From Streptosporangiaceae bacterium (GTDB lineage: Bacteria; Actinomycetota; Actinomycetes; Streptosporangiales; Streptosporangiaceae): a DNA stretch of 59,850 nucleotides. The notes beneath the pieces were generated by a model. It did no database searches. It was not told where the DNA came from and was given only the letters and a program-made list of their open reading frames with translations. This document shows, in pieces, positions 1 to 8,187 of this stretch. How positions within the stretch are numbered: the first letter of the stretch is position 1; each line of letters begins with the position of its first letter. The translations under genes and the position numbers were made by a program. The stretch spans positions 1 to 59,850 of the forward strand of contig JASHOE010000288.1 of the NCBI GenBank assembly GCA_030041275.1, written 5' to 3'.

Positions 1-536
1 GTACTGATCAGGGCCAGCAGCGTGAAGAGCAGCCCGGCGACCGGAGCGGTGCCGTACGTCGCGAACAGGCTCAGCTGGTTGGCCTGCTCGAGCTTGTCTG
101 CGGGCACCAGGTTCGGTACCGAGGCATCCTTGGCCGGCGCCCAGAACAGCGACGCGCACGAGGCCAGGAACTGAACCACGTATATCCAGGTCAGCTGGTT
201 GGTGAAGCCGACCGACAGATTGATCGGGATGGTGATGTAGAGCGCCGCGCGGATGACGTCACCGATGATCATGTTCAGCCGGCGGTCGAACTTGTCGGCC
301 ACGGCGCCCGCCAGCGGCCCGAGCAGCAACGCGGGCAGCAGCGACGTCAGCCAGACGCCGCTGACCGCGTACGCGCCACCGCTGGCTCCGCCGATCTTGG
401 CGGCCAGCGCGGAAAGCGCCAGCAGGCTCAGCCAGTCCCCCACGCTGGATAGCGTCAGCGCTACCCAGAGCCGGCGGAACGACGTGATCGACAGCACGCC
501 GGGCCCGCGGGCACCCAAAGGGGATCGAAAGTTCAC
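1..536 (-). CDS. MFS exporter, 3' part outside window
   Basis: The first 178 residues of a major facilitator superfamily transporter run off the left edge. The visible part has a short basic N-terminus, then alternating hydrophobic helices. A GPLAGAVADKFDRR loop matches the conserved cytoplasmic loop 2-3 signature, and the EntS/MFS_3-type stretch WAPAKDASVPNLVP follows. That group usually exports drugs or siderophores; the substrate here is unknown. I chose the GTG at 534-536. A TATAAC -10 element lies at 545-550, 8 nt upstream, so the mRNA may be leaderless. It lies downstream of topA on the same strand, 300 nt away; that gap holds only this promoter. Confidence 0.85.
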   Translation of the reverse strand, partial: MNFRSPLGARGPGVLSITSFRRLWVALTLSSVGDWLSLLALSALAAKIGGASGGAYAVSGVWLTSLLPALLLGPLAGAVADKFDRRLNMIIGDVIRAALYITIPINLSVGFTNQLTWIYVVQFLASCASLFWAPAKDASVPNLVPADKLEQANQLSLFATYGTAPVAGLLFTLLALIS

Positions 537-836
537 GGCGCTAGGTTATAGGTCCGTCTGAGGAACGGTTGCTGACAGCGCAAACCCGCTGCGAGCACGG
601 GAAGAAAATCACAACGAACGGGACGTGCTCCTTCCAGCCTGCGGCAGCTCCCCTCGTTGCGCAAGTCGGGCACGCGCCGACTGGCTGTCTTGGTCGCGAT
701 CTGCATCGCCGCCCGGTCATGCACCGCGCTGCAGTCTGGCGACCCGGGCCGGCCTTCCGCCCCCGTCGGCCGGCCGGCCGAGGACCACGACTCGTCGGCC
801 CGGCTCGGACCCCGCGGAGCACGAACTGGCGCGCGG

Positions 837-3674
837 TTAGCCGTCGCTGTCTGCCGTCCCTTTCGCCCCTCGGCGGCGCGAGGACCCTGACGTCGTCCGG
901 CTGGCCCGGCCTGTCCCGCCGGATCGCGAGCCGCCCGAGCGTGGCGTTGCTCGCCGCTTCGGCGGGGGCGCGGCGGCTCGGCGCTCGGCGAGCAGTTCGA
1001 TGGCTCGCTGCGGCGTAACGGACTCGATGGTGTCGCCCTTGCGCAACGAGGCGTTCGTCTCGCCGTCCGTCACGTACGGGCCCCAGCGGCCCTCCCTGAG
1101 GACGATGGGCTTGCCGCTCGCGGTGTCCTCGCCCAGCTCCTTCAGCGGCGGCGCGGCCGCCGCTCGTGCGGCCCGGCCCCTGGGCTTGGGCTGCGCCAGC
1201 AACGCCTTCGCCTCATCGAGGGTGACGGTGAACATCTGCTCTTCGGACTCCAGCGAGCGGCTCTCGGTGCCCTTCTTCACGTACGGCCCGTACCGGCCGT
1301 TTTGCACGGTGACTGCCTCGCCGTCGATGTCGCCTAGCGTCCGCGGCAGGGTCAGCAGCCTGATCGCGTCGTCCAGCGTGACGCTGTCCAGGTCCATGGA
1401 CTTCAGCAGCGACGCCGTTCGCGGCTTGGCTGATGATGGCGCGTCCTCGTCGAGCAGTTCGGTGACGTAGGGGCCGAACCGGCCCGCCTTCGCCACAATC
1501 GTCTTGCTGGTTTCCGGGTCAGTGCCGAGGACCTTATCGCCGCTCGGCCGATCGAGCAGTTCGGCCGCGAACTCCGGCGTCAGCTCGTCCGGCGCCGTTC
1601 CCTCCGGCACGTTCACGCGCTGCCCGTCGCGCTCCAGGTACGGACCGTAGCGACCGACCCGCACGACAATGTCGGTGCCAGCAAGCGGGAACGAGCTGAC
1701 ATCCCGTGCGTCGATCTCGCTCAGGTCGCTGACCATCTCCTTGAGGCCCTCCTCGCCGTCCGCGCCGAAGTAGAACCGGCGCAGCCACGGCACCCGCTGT
1801 GCCTCGCCGTTGGCGATGTCGTCGAGCGCGTCCTCCATCTGGGCGGTGAACTCGTAGTCCACCAGGTGCGGGAAGTGCCGTTCCAGCAGCGTGACGACGG
1901 CGAACGCCACGAACGACGGGACCAGGGCTGTGCCCTTCTTGAACACATAACCGCGGTCGAGGATCGTGCTGATGATGGTGGCGTACGTCGAGGGTCGGCC
2001 GATCGCCCGGTCTTCCAGCTCCTTAATGAGCGTCGCCTCGGTGTAGCGCGCGGGTGCCCGAGTGGCGTGCTCGGCGGCGTCGAGGCCGATCGCCCGCAGC
2101 GGCTCGTCCTCGGTCAGCGGCGGCAGCCTGCGCTGGTTGTCGTCCCGCTCGGCGTCATCGTCGGCATCCTCGACGTAGGCCTTGAGGAAGCCGTAGAAGT
2201 GGATGATCTTGCCGGTGGCACCGAACTCGGCCTCCCGGCCGGGTGTGGAGTGCGCGCCGTTGCTGGCGGCGGCGCCAGCGACCGCGCCTACCATGATCGG
2301 CTCGCTCGCGTCGGCCAGGCCGAGCACCCGCACCGACACCGACTCGCCGGTGGCGTCCTTCATCTGCGAGGCAACGGTCCGCTTCCAGATCAGCTCGTAC
2401 AGCCGCAGTTCGTCGCCCGACAACCCGGCCTGGGCTGGTGTCTTGAAGTGATCACCGGCAGGGCGGATGGCCTCGTGCGCCTCCTGCGCGCTCTTGACCT
2501 TGCTGTCGTAGGTCCGCGGCGCCTCCGGCACGTACTCCGCCCCGTACAGCTCCCTGGCCTGGGTCCGCGCGGCGTTGAGCGCGGTCTGTGACAGCGTCAC
2601 CGAGTCGGTCCGCATGTAGGTGATGTGGCCGTTCTCGTACAGTCGCTGCGCGAGCTGCATCGTGTACCGCGCCGAGAAGCCCAGCTTCCTCGACGCTTCC
2701 TGCTGAAGCGTGGTGGTGCGGAACGGAGCGTACGGGGATCGCCGATACGGCTTGCGCTCCACCGACCTCACCCGGAAAGCGGCGTCAGCCAGCCGGTCCC
2801 GCAGCGCTGCCGCGGCGCCCCCGTCGAGGTGCAAGATTGCGCGCTGACCGTCGTCGGCCCCGCCGCGCAGCTCACCTATCGAGGTAAAGTCCCGGCCCTG
2901 CGCCACCCGGCGGCCGTCGACAGTCACCAGCGTCGCCGTGAACGTCTGCACGTCACCGACGGCCAGGCCGTTCGCAATCTTCGCGAACTCCGCTTCCAGG
3001 TCCCAGTACTCGGCGGGCCGGAAGGCGATTCGGTCTCGCTCCCGGTCGACTACGAGGCGAACCGCGACCGACTGCACCCGCCCGGCCGACAGCTGCGGCA
3101 TGACCTTCTTCCACAGCACCGGCGACACTTCATAGCCATACAGCCGATCCAGCACCCGACGGGTCTGGTAGGCCTCGACCAGTCCCTGGTCGACGTCTCG
3201 GGGCGATGCGATGGCCCGGGAGATTGCCTCAGGGGTGATCTCGTGGAACACCATCCGGCGGGTCGGCACGCGCGGCCTGAGCTCCTGCTCGAGGTGCCAG
3301 GCAATTGCCTCGCCTTCGCGATCCTCGTCCGTCGCGAGGTAGAGCTCGTCGGCGTTCTTCAGCAACTGCTTGAGCTTGGCGACCTGCTGCTTCTTATCCG
3401 AGTTGACGACATACAGCGGCTCGAAGTCGTGGTCCACGTCAACCCCGAGCCGGGCCCAGGGCTCCTTGCGATACTTCGTAGGGATCTCGGCGGCCTTATC
3501 GGGCATGTCTCGGATGTGGCCGATGCTCGATTCGACCACGTAGCCCTTGCCGAGGAATCCGGCGATCGTGCGTGCCTTGGCCGGCGACTCGACGATGACC
3601 AGCTTGCTGCCACCGTTGGCGCTGGCTCTCCGGCCGCGAGTCGACTCCTCGGTCCCTGCTGCCACTTCTCCCAC
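837..3674 (-). CDS. topA: DNA topoisomerase I (type IA)
   Basis: This 945-residue enzyme relaxes negative supercoils by a transient 5'-phosphotyrosine break. The TOPRIM domain begins with KLVIVESPAKA near residue 24 and carries the acidic DEDREGE motif at 116-122. The catalytic tyrosine is Tyr353 in ITYMRTDS. The C-terminal part has no zinc fingers. It carries four G-R-(Y/F/W)-G-P-Y topoisomerase C-terminal repeats and a tail rich in Arg, Ser and Gly, the actinobacterial arrangement; the tail is Arg-rich where many relatives are Lys-rich. The start is a GTG at 3674; a second in-frame GTG three codons on is an alternative. The full length fits the family. Confidence 0.97.
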   Translation of the reverse strand: MGEVAAGTEESTRGRRASANGGSKLVIVESPAKARTIAGFLGKGYVVESSIGHIRDMPDKAAEIPTKYRKEPWARLGVDVDHDFEPLYVVNSDKKQQVAKLKQLLKNADELYLATDEDREGEAIAWHLEQELRPRVPTRRMVFHEITPEAISRAIASPRDVDQGLVEAYQTRRVLDRLYGYEVSPVLWKKVMPQLSAGRVQSVAVRLVVDRERDRIAFRPAEYWDLEAEFAKIANGLAVGDVQTFTATLVTVDGRRVAQGRDFTSIGELRGGADDGQRAILHLDGGAAAALRDRLADAAFRVRSVERKPYRRSPYAPFRTTTLQQEASRKLGFSARYTMQLAQRLYENGHITYMRTDSVTLSQTALNAARTQARELYGAEYVPEAPRTYDSKVKSAQEAHEAIRPAGDHFKTPAQAGLSGDELRLYELIWKRTVASQMKDATGESVSVRVLGLADASEPIMVGAVAGAAASNGAHSTPGREAEFGATGKIIHFYGFLKAYVEDADDDAERDDNQRRLPPLTEDEPLRAIGLDAAEHATRAPARYTEATLIKELEDRAIGRPSTYATIISTILDRGYVFKKGTALVPSFVAFAVVTLLERHFPHLVDYEFTAQMEDALDDIANGEAQRVPWLRRFYFGADGEEGLKEMVSDLSEIDARDVSSFPLAGTDIVVRVGRYGPYLERDGQRVNVPEGTAPDELTPEFAAELLDRPSGDKVLGTDPETSKTIVAKAGRFGPYVTELLDEDAPSSAKPRTASLLKSMDLDSVTLDDAIRLLTLPRTLGDIDGEAVTVQNGRYGPYVKKGTESRSLESEEQMFTVTLDEAKALLAQPKPRGRAARAAAAPPLKELGEDTASGKPIVLREGRWGPYVTDGETNASLRKGDTIESVTPQRAIELLAERRAAAPPPKRRATPRSGGSRSGGTGRASRTTSGSSRRRGAKGTADSDG

Positions 3675-3927
3675 CTTTTGTTTCCAGCGGACTCCAGGAG
3701 GTTACTCCAGGCGAACTCGCCAGCCGCCCGGCGCTCCAGCTGTCCGCTAGCCCCCTGACGCTCCGTGAGGCGATAACACTGCCTGGTTGCGCGCTACCTG
3801 CCCACGAACGTCCCCGTTCCCTTCCCGGACGTTAACCAGCATCCTGGGCCGGCGTGTTCCCTCGGCCTGCAGAGCGGGATTCCGTCAAGGTGATTGAACC
3901 ATCCCGCCTGACGCGCACAATGAGTTG
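3675..3927. other. intergenic region between divergent topA and DUF5703 gene
   Basis: This 253-nt gap must hold the divergent promoters for topA and the DUF5703 gene. I see no convincing -35/-10 pair, repeat or small ORF in it. Confidence 0.4.
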
Positions 3928-4209
3928 ATGGCGGAGTACTCGTACCTCGTGCTCTATCTCCCGCGCGGCACATCGACGGACGCGGCGCGTCGCATTCTGA
4001 CCGATCACGCCGAGTATGGCAACTGGGAACTGTCCGGGCTCCGCCGCTATCCCGACGGCAGCCGCAAGGCGACCCTCCGGCGACAGATCATCCGTCAGGC
4101 CAGGAGCCAAGTCAGCCTCCCGTGGTCAGCGCTGGGCGGCACCGGGTTATCGCGGTACGCCACCAGCCGGTTGGGGCGAGCGCTGCACCGGCCTCAACGC
4201 GGCTGGTGA
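3928..4209 (+). CDS. DUF5703 family protein
   Basis: A 93-residue protein whose first 60 residues (MAEYSYLVLYLPRGT..., then HAEYGNWELSGLRRYPDG and a basic RRQIIRQAR end) match the short actinobacterial DUF5703 pattern. The function is unknown. Family members are usually about 60-70 residues, so the roughly 30-residue C-terminal extension is probably poorly conserved. A TTG one codon upstream could also start it; I prefer the ATG. In actinomycetes this family is often seen next to an M20 peptidase, as here (recalled context, not checked). Confidence 0.8.
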   Translation: MAEYSYLVLYLPRGTSTDAARRILTDHAEYGNWELSGLRRYPDGSRKATLRRQIIRQARSQVSLPWSALGGTGLSRYATSRLGRALHRPQRGW

Positions 4210-4227
4210 GCTGGCGCGACCGGCAGT

Positions 4228-4327
4228 GGCCAGCAGCCCCATGGGGCGGTGGCCACGGCCAGGCACGCCTTAGCGAGCAATGCTGACGACCGTGGCCACC
4301 GGAGCGGGCGAGCGCCCGCAGCTGGCC
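4228..4327. other. nested inverted repeats, possible structured RNA
   Basis: The DNA folds on paper into a closed three-part structure. The outer stem is GGCCAGC (4228-4234) with GCTGGCC (4321-4327). An 11-bp middle stem is GGTGGCCACGG (4248-4258) with CCGTGGCCACC (4290-4300). A separate hairpin is GCGGGC-GAGC-GCCCGC (4304-4319). All three pair without mismatch. It lies in the roughly 500-nt gap between the DUF5703 and M20 genes, with no credible ORF. It could be a small RNA, a 3'-UTR structure, a bidirectional terminator or a REP-like element. The strand is undetermined. Confidence 0.4.
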
Positions 4328-4713
4328 TGGAGGGGAAAATGGCCAGCGCTTCTGATCCGCGCGCTGCCAGGCGCGGTGCCGTGCCACTGCGGCTCTGCGC
4401 GGCTGCAGACCGGCTTCGCCAGGCTCTGCCCCTGTTCCGGCAACACAGGCGACCCTCCATGTCGGCCAGCTGGCGATGGCCATGCAGTATCCCGATGACC
4501 CGCCAGGGTGCCGGGCGGCTGGCCGGGCCGCATTGCGGAAAGGGGGGTCGCGAGCCCGGGCATCTGCCCCACACAATGAGTCACGATAACACTACTGAGT
4601 GTGCATGCGTGGGAAAAACGAAACTACACGCACGTCTGTACTGATCACCGCGCTGCCGACAACGCGGACGATCTTGCGCTGACTTACCTAATGACGCTGA
4701 CCTCGGCTCATGG
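4328..4713. other. intergenic region without recognisable gene
   Basis: Several overlapping open frames exist on both strands, but none has a convincing ribosome binding site or recognisable protein. This is typical of open frames arising by chance in GC-rich DNA. I see nothing further to annotate. Confidence 0.4.
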
Positions 4714-6045
4714 CTAACAAAGATCAAGAAACTCGTCGAGAACACGGACCCCGAACTGCAGTGCTGAGACCGGCACGCGCTCGTCCACGCCGTGGAACAT
4801 CCCGGCAAAGTCGAGATCGGACGGCAGCCGGAGCGGTGTGAAGCCGAAGCAGCGGATCCCTAGCCGAGAGAACGACTTGGCATCCGTGCCCCCGGAAAGG
4901 CAATAGGGCACCATCTCTCCGTCCGGATCCTCGGCGTGCAGCGCAGCCGCCATGGCCGCGACCAGGTCGCCGTCGAAGCTCGTCTCGAGCGCGATGTCGT
5001 GATGCACCGATTCACGCATGACTCCGGAGCCGATCAGCGCGTCGATCTCGCGGTAGAAGTCGTCTTCCAGACCGGGCAGGAAACGGCCGTCCACTTGCGC
5101 GGCCGCGACCTGAGGCACCACGTTCACCTTGTAGCCGGCGGAGAGCATCGTCGGGTTCGCGGTGTGGGTCAGCGTGGCACCGACCATCTTGGCGATCGGC
5201 CCAAGCTTGCCGAGCACGGCCGACGGGTCCGTCGCATCGAACTCGACGCCGAGTGCCTCGCTCGCCGCTTGCGCGAACGCGAAGGCAGCTTCGGTGTGCT
5301 GGACTGGCCATTCGTGCCGCCCGATGCGGGCGACCGCTTCGGCGACCTCAGTGACCGCGTTGTCCTTGTTGATCATCGAGCCGTGGCCCGCCGTTCCGCG
5401 CGCCACGAGGCGCATCCAGGCCATGCCCTTCTCGGCCGTCTGGAGCGGGTACAGCCGTTTCCCACCGAACGTCACGCTGAAGCCGCCTACCTCGCCGATG
5501 GCTTCGGTCACGCCCTCGAATTCGGCCGGGTGGTTGTCGACGAGCCACCGGGCGCCCCAGAGGCCGCCCGCCTCCTCGTCGGCAAGAAACGCGACCACCA
5601 CGTCGCGTGCGGGGCGGCGCCCCTCGGCGAGTCGCTGCCGCAGCACGGCCAGGACCATGGCGTCCATGTCTTTCATGTCGACCGCGCCGCGACCCCAGAC
5701 GCAGTCCTCGGCGATCTCGCCACCGAATGGATGTCGCCGCCAGTCAGCTGCGTCGGCGGGCACGACGTCCAGGTGACCGTGGATCAGCAGCGCAGGCCGG
5801 CCCGGATCGGTGCCCTCGATCCTGGCTACGACGCTGGCCCGCTTCTCGTGCGACTCGAAGATCTTCGGCTCGACTCCGGCCTCCGCCAGCAGGGCGGCGA
5901 CGTGCTCGGCGGCCGCGCGCTCGCCCGGCCCTGAGTGATCTCCGGGATTGCTGGTGTCGATCCTGATCAGGTTGCTGGCCAGGATTGCGACCTCGTCTTG
6001 TGCCGCCGTGCCACGGGGCGAGGGAGATGCGCTGTTCTCGGTCAT
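4714..6045 (-). CDS. M20/M25/M40 family metallopeptidase
   Basis: A 443-residue cytoplasmic zinc-dependent amidohydrolase of the ArgE/DapE/carboxypeptidase G2 superfamily. The co-catalytic motifs are present: HGHLDVVP (first metal His, with its Asp), the bridging-Asp region GRGAVDMKDMDA, the general-base pair in LADEEAGG, and the C-terminal ligand His in GMFHGVDE. A central dimerisation (lid) domain carries the RGTAGHGS segment typical of dipeptidase-like members. Length fits the family. The substrate, probably a dipeptide or N-acyl amino acid, cannot be read from sequence. It is convergent with the DUF5703 gene; tRNA-Leu lies behind its promoter. Confidence 0.93.
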   Translation of the reverse strand: MTENSASPSPRGTAAQDEVAILASNLIRIDTSNPGDHSGPGERAAAEHVAALLAEAGVEPKIFESHEKRASVVARIEGTDPGRPALLIHGHLDVVPADAADWRRHPFGGEIAEDCVWGRGAVDMKDMDAMVLAVLRQRLAEGRRPARDVVVAFLADEEAGGLWGARWLVDNHPAEFEGVTEAIGEVGGFSVTFGGKRLYPLQTAEKGMAWMRLVARGTAGHGSMINKDNAVTEVAEAVARIGRHEWPVQHTEAAFAFAQAASEALGVEFDATDPSAVLGKLGPIAKMVGATLTHTANPTMLSAGYKVNVVPQVAAAQVDGRFLPGLEDDFYREIDALIGSGVMRESVHHDIALETSFDGDLVAAMAAALHAEDPDGEMVPYCLSGGTDAKSFSRLGIRCFGFTPLRLPSDLDFAGMFHGVDERVPVSALQFGVRVLDEFLDLC

Positions 6046-6193
6046 TTCGCCATCGTCGCATCAACTCCCTGATCGCCGCAGGGGCGGCCCGGCCCGTGCG
6101 GCGTCCGCAGCTGGTCGCCCAGCTCGGTGGCGTCGCCGATGGGTGTCTGGATTTGCTATCGTGAGGCCGGCCTAGCTGTGAGCTGGGAGCCCT

Positions 6194-6278
6194 GTCCGGG
6201 TGGCGGAATAGGCAGACGCGCTAGCTTGAGGTGCTAGTGCCCCAAAAGGGCATGGGGGTTCAAGTCCCCCCTCGGACA
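6194..6278 (+). tRNA. tRNA-Leu (anticodon GAG)
   Basis: An 85-nt class II tRNA. The 7-bp acceptor stem is GTCCGGG with CTCGGAC (one G-T pair). The anticodon stem CTAGC/GCTAG closes the loop TTGAGGT, giving anticodon GAG, which reads CUC/CUU. A long variable arm (TGCCCC-AAAA-GGGCA) and the T-loop TTCAAGT are present. The discriminator base is A and the 3' CCA is not encoded. Confidence 0.97.
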
Positions 6279-6282
6279 CTAC

Positions 6283-6383
6283 GTTTACGCAGGTGAGCGG
6301 CTTGTAACTCCGATCGCGCCACGCGGCCACTCGGAGACGTTACGTGCAGGCAGGCCAAGGGCGACCGGGCCCGCTGCGTAAAC
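6283..6383. repeat. perfect 10-bp inverted repeat enclosing 81 bp
   Basis: GTTTACGCAG (6283-6292) recurs inverted as CTGCGTAAAC (6374-6383), just 3' of tRNA-Leu. There is no obvious flanking target duplication and no internal ORF. It may be a tiny MITE-like insertion, a terminator-related structure or chance. Confidence 0.35.
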
Positions 6384-6417
6384 CTGTTCGCTCTGGTCGG
6401 GGCTCACGTCGTTGTTT

Positions 6418-7233
6418 CTAGTTACTACCGCCAACTCCGTACAGCGTGTTGGTCGGGGTGAAGGCCGGGGTTCTGTCGATGGCGACCTGTGCCAGCTGCG
6501 CCACCTGCGCCAGGTTCGGCACGTCCATGCCCTCGCTGGCGTTGGTGGCTCCGAGGAACTGCAGGACGCTGCTGCCGTCTGGAACCATGACCTCAAAGTT
6601 CCGGGTGCCGTCGTCCTTGATCGGATTTCCGTTCAGGTCAACACAATGCCCGGCAGGGACTCCGGTGCAGACTCCCCAGGTGGCGTACTGCATGCCTGCT
6701 GGCCCGCCGCTGTAGTTGCTGACTGGTGCTGGAGTGCAGTCGTCACACGTAGCGCCGGGCGGGTTGTCGCTCCAGATTTCGGCTTGGCTTGCGTGCTCGA
6801 TGAAGTCGAGGCTTAGCAGGTACTCGTTGCCCCGGCTGTCACTCCAGTGAAAATCACAGACCGAATTGCCGTCTCCGTCCGTGGCCGAGTCGAACACGAC
6901 GCCAGCCTGCACGGAGATGGCATCCTCAGCATCAGCACCGCCGTTCCAAGACTGGTTCACCCGTGAGCCTGGCAGCGCCAGTATGAAAGCTGCTGACGGC
7001 AGCAGATCACACGTGGTGCCTGACTTGCCCATTTGCCCTGTCCCCACGCCCGGCCAGCTCCTGTCGTGGGCAGAGATGAACGCCGAAGCGTTCATGCTAC
7101 TGGGCTGTGCCCTCGGTGTAGCTGGAGCGCTGCTGATGCTGTGCCCGGCTGCGGCTGAAGTGTTACTGCCTCCGCAAGCTGCGAGCATCAGGGCTGCGAC
7201 CGCTCCACCGAGCATGATCGTGATCTTGTTCAT
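6418..7233 (-). CDS. secreted lipoprotein of unknown function
   Basis: A 271-residue protein with a clear lipoprotein signal peptide: MNK, a hydrophobic stretch and the lipobox LAAC followed by GGSN. I placed the start at the ATG at 7233 because AGGA lies 7 nt upstream and this gives a normal signal peptide; an upstream ATG pair (7239) and a longer frame to 7323 are less likely. The mature part has an SSAPATPRAQPSS linker, then a folded region with cysteines (CDLL, VCDFHW, CDDC, GVCTGVPAGHC) that could form disulfides. This resembles the DUF3558-like lipoproteins of actinomycetes, but I cannot assign the family firmly. Confidence 0.8.
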   Translation of the reverse strand: MNKITIMLGGAVAALMLAACGGSNTSAAAGHSISSAPATPRAQPSSMNASAFISAHDRSWPGVGTGQMGKSGTTCDLLPSAAFILALPGSRVNQSWNGGADAEDAISVQAGVVFDSATDGDGNSVCDFHWSDSRGNEYLLSLDFIEHASQAEIWSDNPPGATCDDCTPAPVSNYSGGPAGMQYATWGVCTGVPAGHCVDLNGNPIKDDGTRNFEVMVPDGSSVLQFLGATNASEGMDVPNLAQVAQLAQVAIDRTPAFTPTNTLYGVGGSN

Positions 7234-7433
7234 AGCCATTTCCTGTCTATTTGCTGAACCCTTTATGAATGACTGAGCGGCCGCCGTTGCGCTAGCCCCG
7301 AATTGGTGGATGGTCATTTTCACCTACGAGGCTGGAGTGGCGGTCAGCCACCGGTGGCGGACGGCACCGCGGCGATCTGCTTCCTGACTGCGACTGCGGC
7401 ACATGCGCGTGGCGCGGTCTTGTGCGCGTGGAC

Positions 7434-7622
7434 TTAGCGCGACGTCGAGGAGCTAGGCCGGGGCAGAGGGTGCGCACGGCAGGCGATCCGCTGACCGTCT
7501 ATCAGGCAGCTCCGCAGCGGGACCGGACTGCGCTTGTGCCAGTCTGAGCAAGCCGCCACGGCCATGACGATCCCGGCCAGCAGGACCGCCAACGTGATGG
7601 TCATGATGGCCGACTTCCACAT
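7434..7622 (-). CDS. small lipoprotein or membrane peptide
   Basis: A 62-residue frame starting MWKSAIMTITLAVLLAGIVM, with AVAAC acting as a possible lipobox, followed by a short polar tail containing two further cysteines. It is small and lacks a strong ribosome binding site, but the signal-like N-terminus is hard to explain by chance. The function is unknown. It is divergent from the tiny membrane protein at 7772. Confidence 0.5.
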   Translation of the reverse strand: MWKSAIMTITLAVLLAGIVMAVAACSDWHKRSPVPLRSCLIDGQRIACRAHPLPRPSSSTSR

Positions 7623-7771
7623 GGCGACGCGACGTACCCGGTCGCACCAGGCTTAACCACGCACGAGGGCGGTCGGGGAACGAATCCGACAGCAGTTCCC
7701 ATGGCTGGGTATCTGCCACAGCCGAGGGCCTTCTGGCTCGGCGGGTAGCGTGAAGTAGTTGCGGGGGGGTG

Positions 7772-7945
7772 ATGTCGATGAACGGTAAGCGCCCTGCGAG
7801 CGGGGTGTGGCGCACGCGATGGACGGTTCTCTGCCTGGTCTGGGCGGGCATCTGGTTTGTTACCGGGATCTTCTTCTGGCCGTTCTGGCTGATGGTGCCC
7901 GTATCGCTGCTAGCGATCATGCTCCCAGCGGGCAGGAGGCGGTGA
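7772..7945 (+). CDS. 57-residue two-helix membrane protein
   Basis: A short frame with a run of seven G immediately upstream as ribosome binding site. After a basic start (MSMNGKRPASGVWRTR) come two hydrophobic segments, WTVLCLVWAGIWFVTGIFF and WPFWLMVPVSLLAIMLP, and a basic AGRRR end. This is a small helical hairpin in the membrane. A second ATG two codons downstream is an alternative start. No function can be assigned. It lies upstream of the ergothioneine operon on the same strand, 242 nt away, and is probably a separate unit. Confidence 0.6.
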   Translation: MSMNGKRPASGVWRTRWTVLCLVWAGIWFVTGIFFWPFWLMVPVSLLAIMLPAGRRR

Positions 7946-8084
7946 CGGACCGAAAAGGCGGCGTTTTCGCCGGGTCTATGGGGGCAGGTACTCGCTTCGA
8001 CCCCACACGCAGCCAGCGCGGAGGACCACACACATCGGGTTTGAACCGACTGTCAGACCCCAGACGTACCATCGAATAGTGCGG

Positions 8085-8165
8085 CCGCTCTCGAGGGAGC
8101 GGCAGGGCATGGACGGCTGTTAATCGGTCGCCCCGCACCGACCCGCGGCGGACCCCAAGTCCGCC
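8085..8165 (+). promoter_or_regulatory. two hairpins in the egtA leader
   Basis: CCGCTC-tcgagg-GAGCGG (8085-8102) and GGCGGAC-cccaa-GTCCGCC (8147-8165) are perfect stems in the 242-nt region before egtA. The second ends 22 nt before the ATG, close to the ribosome binding site CTGGAGGGG. They may form a leader structure affecting egt expression. No known riboswitch is recognised. Confidence 0.35.
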
Positions 8166-8187
8166 GGCCCGGACCTGGAGGGGCCAT

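Noticed and set aside
1866..3758. Long plus-strand frames of 241 and 377 codons
   Set aside because: They are antisense to topA and lack motifs or ribosome binding sites.
4249..4644. 131-codon plus-strand frame in the DUF5703/M20 gap
   Set aside because: It overlaps several equally long frames on both strands, crosses the inverted-repeat structure and has no ribosome binding site.
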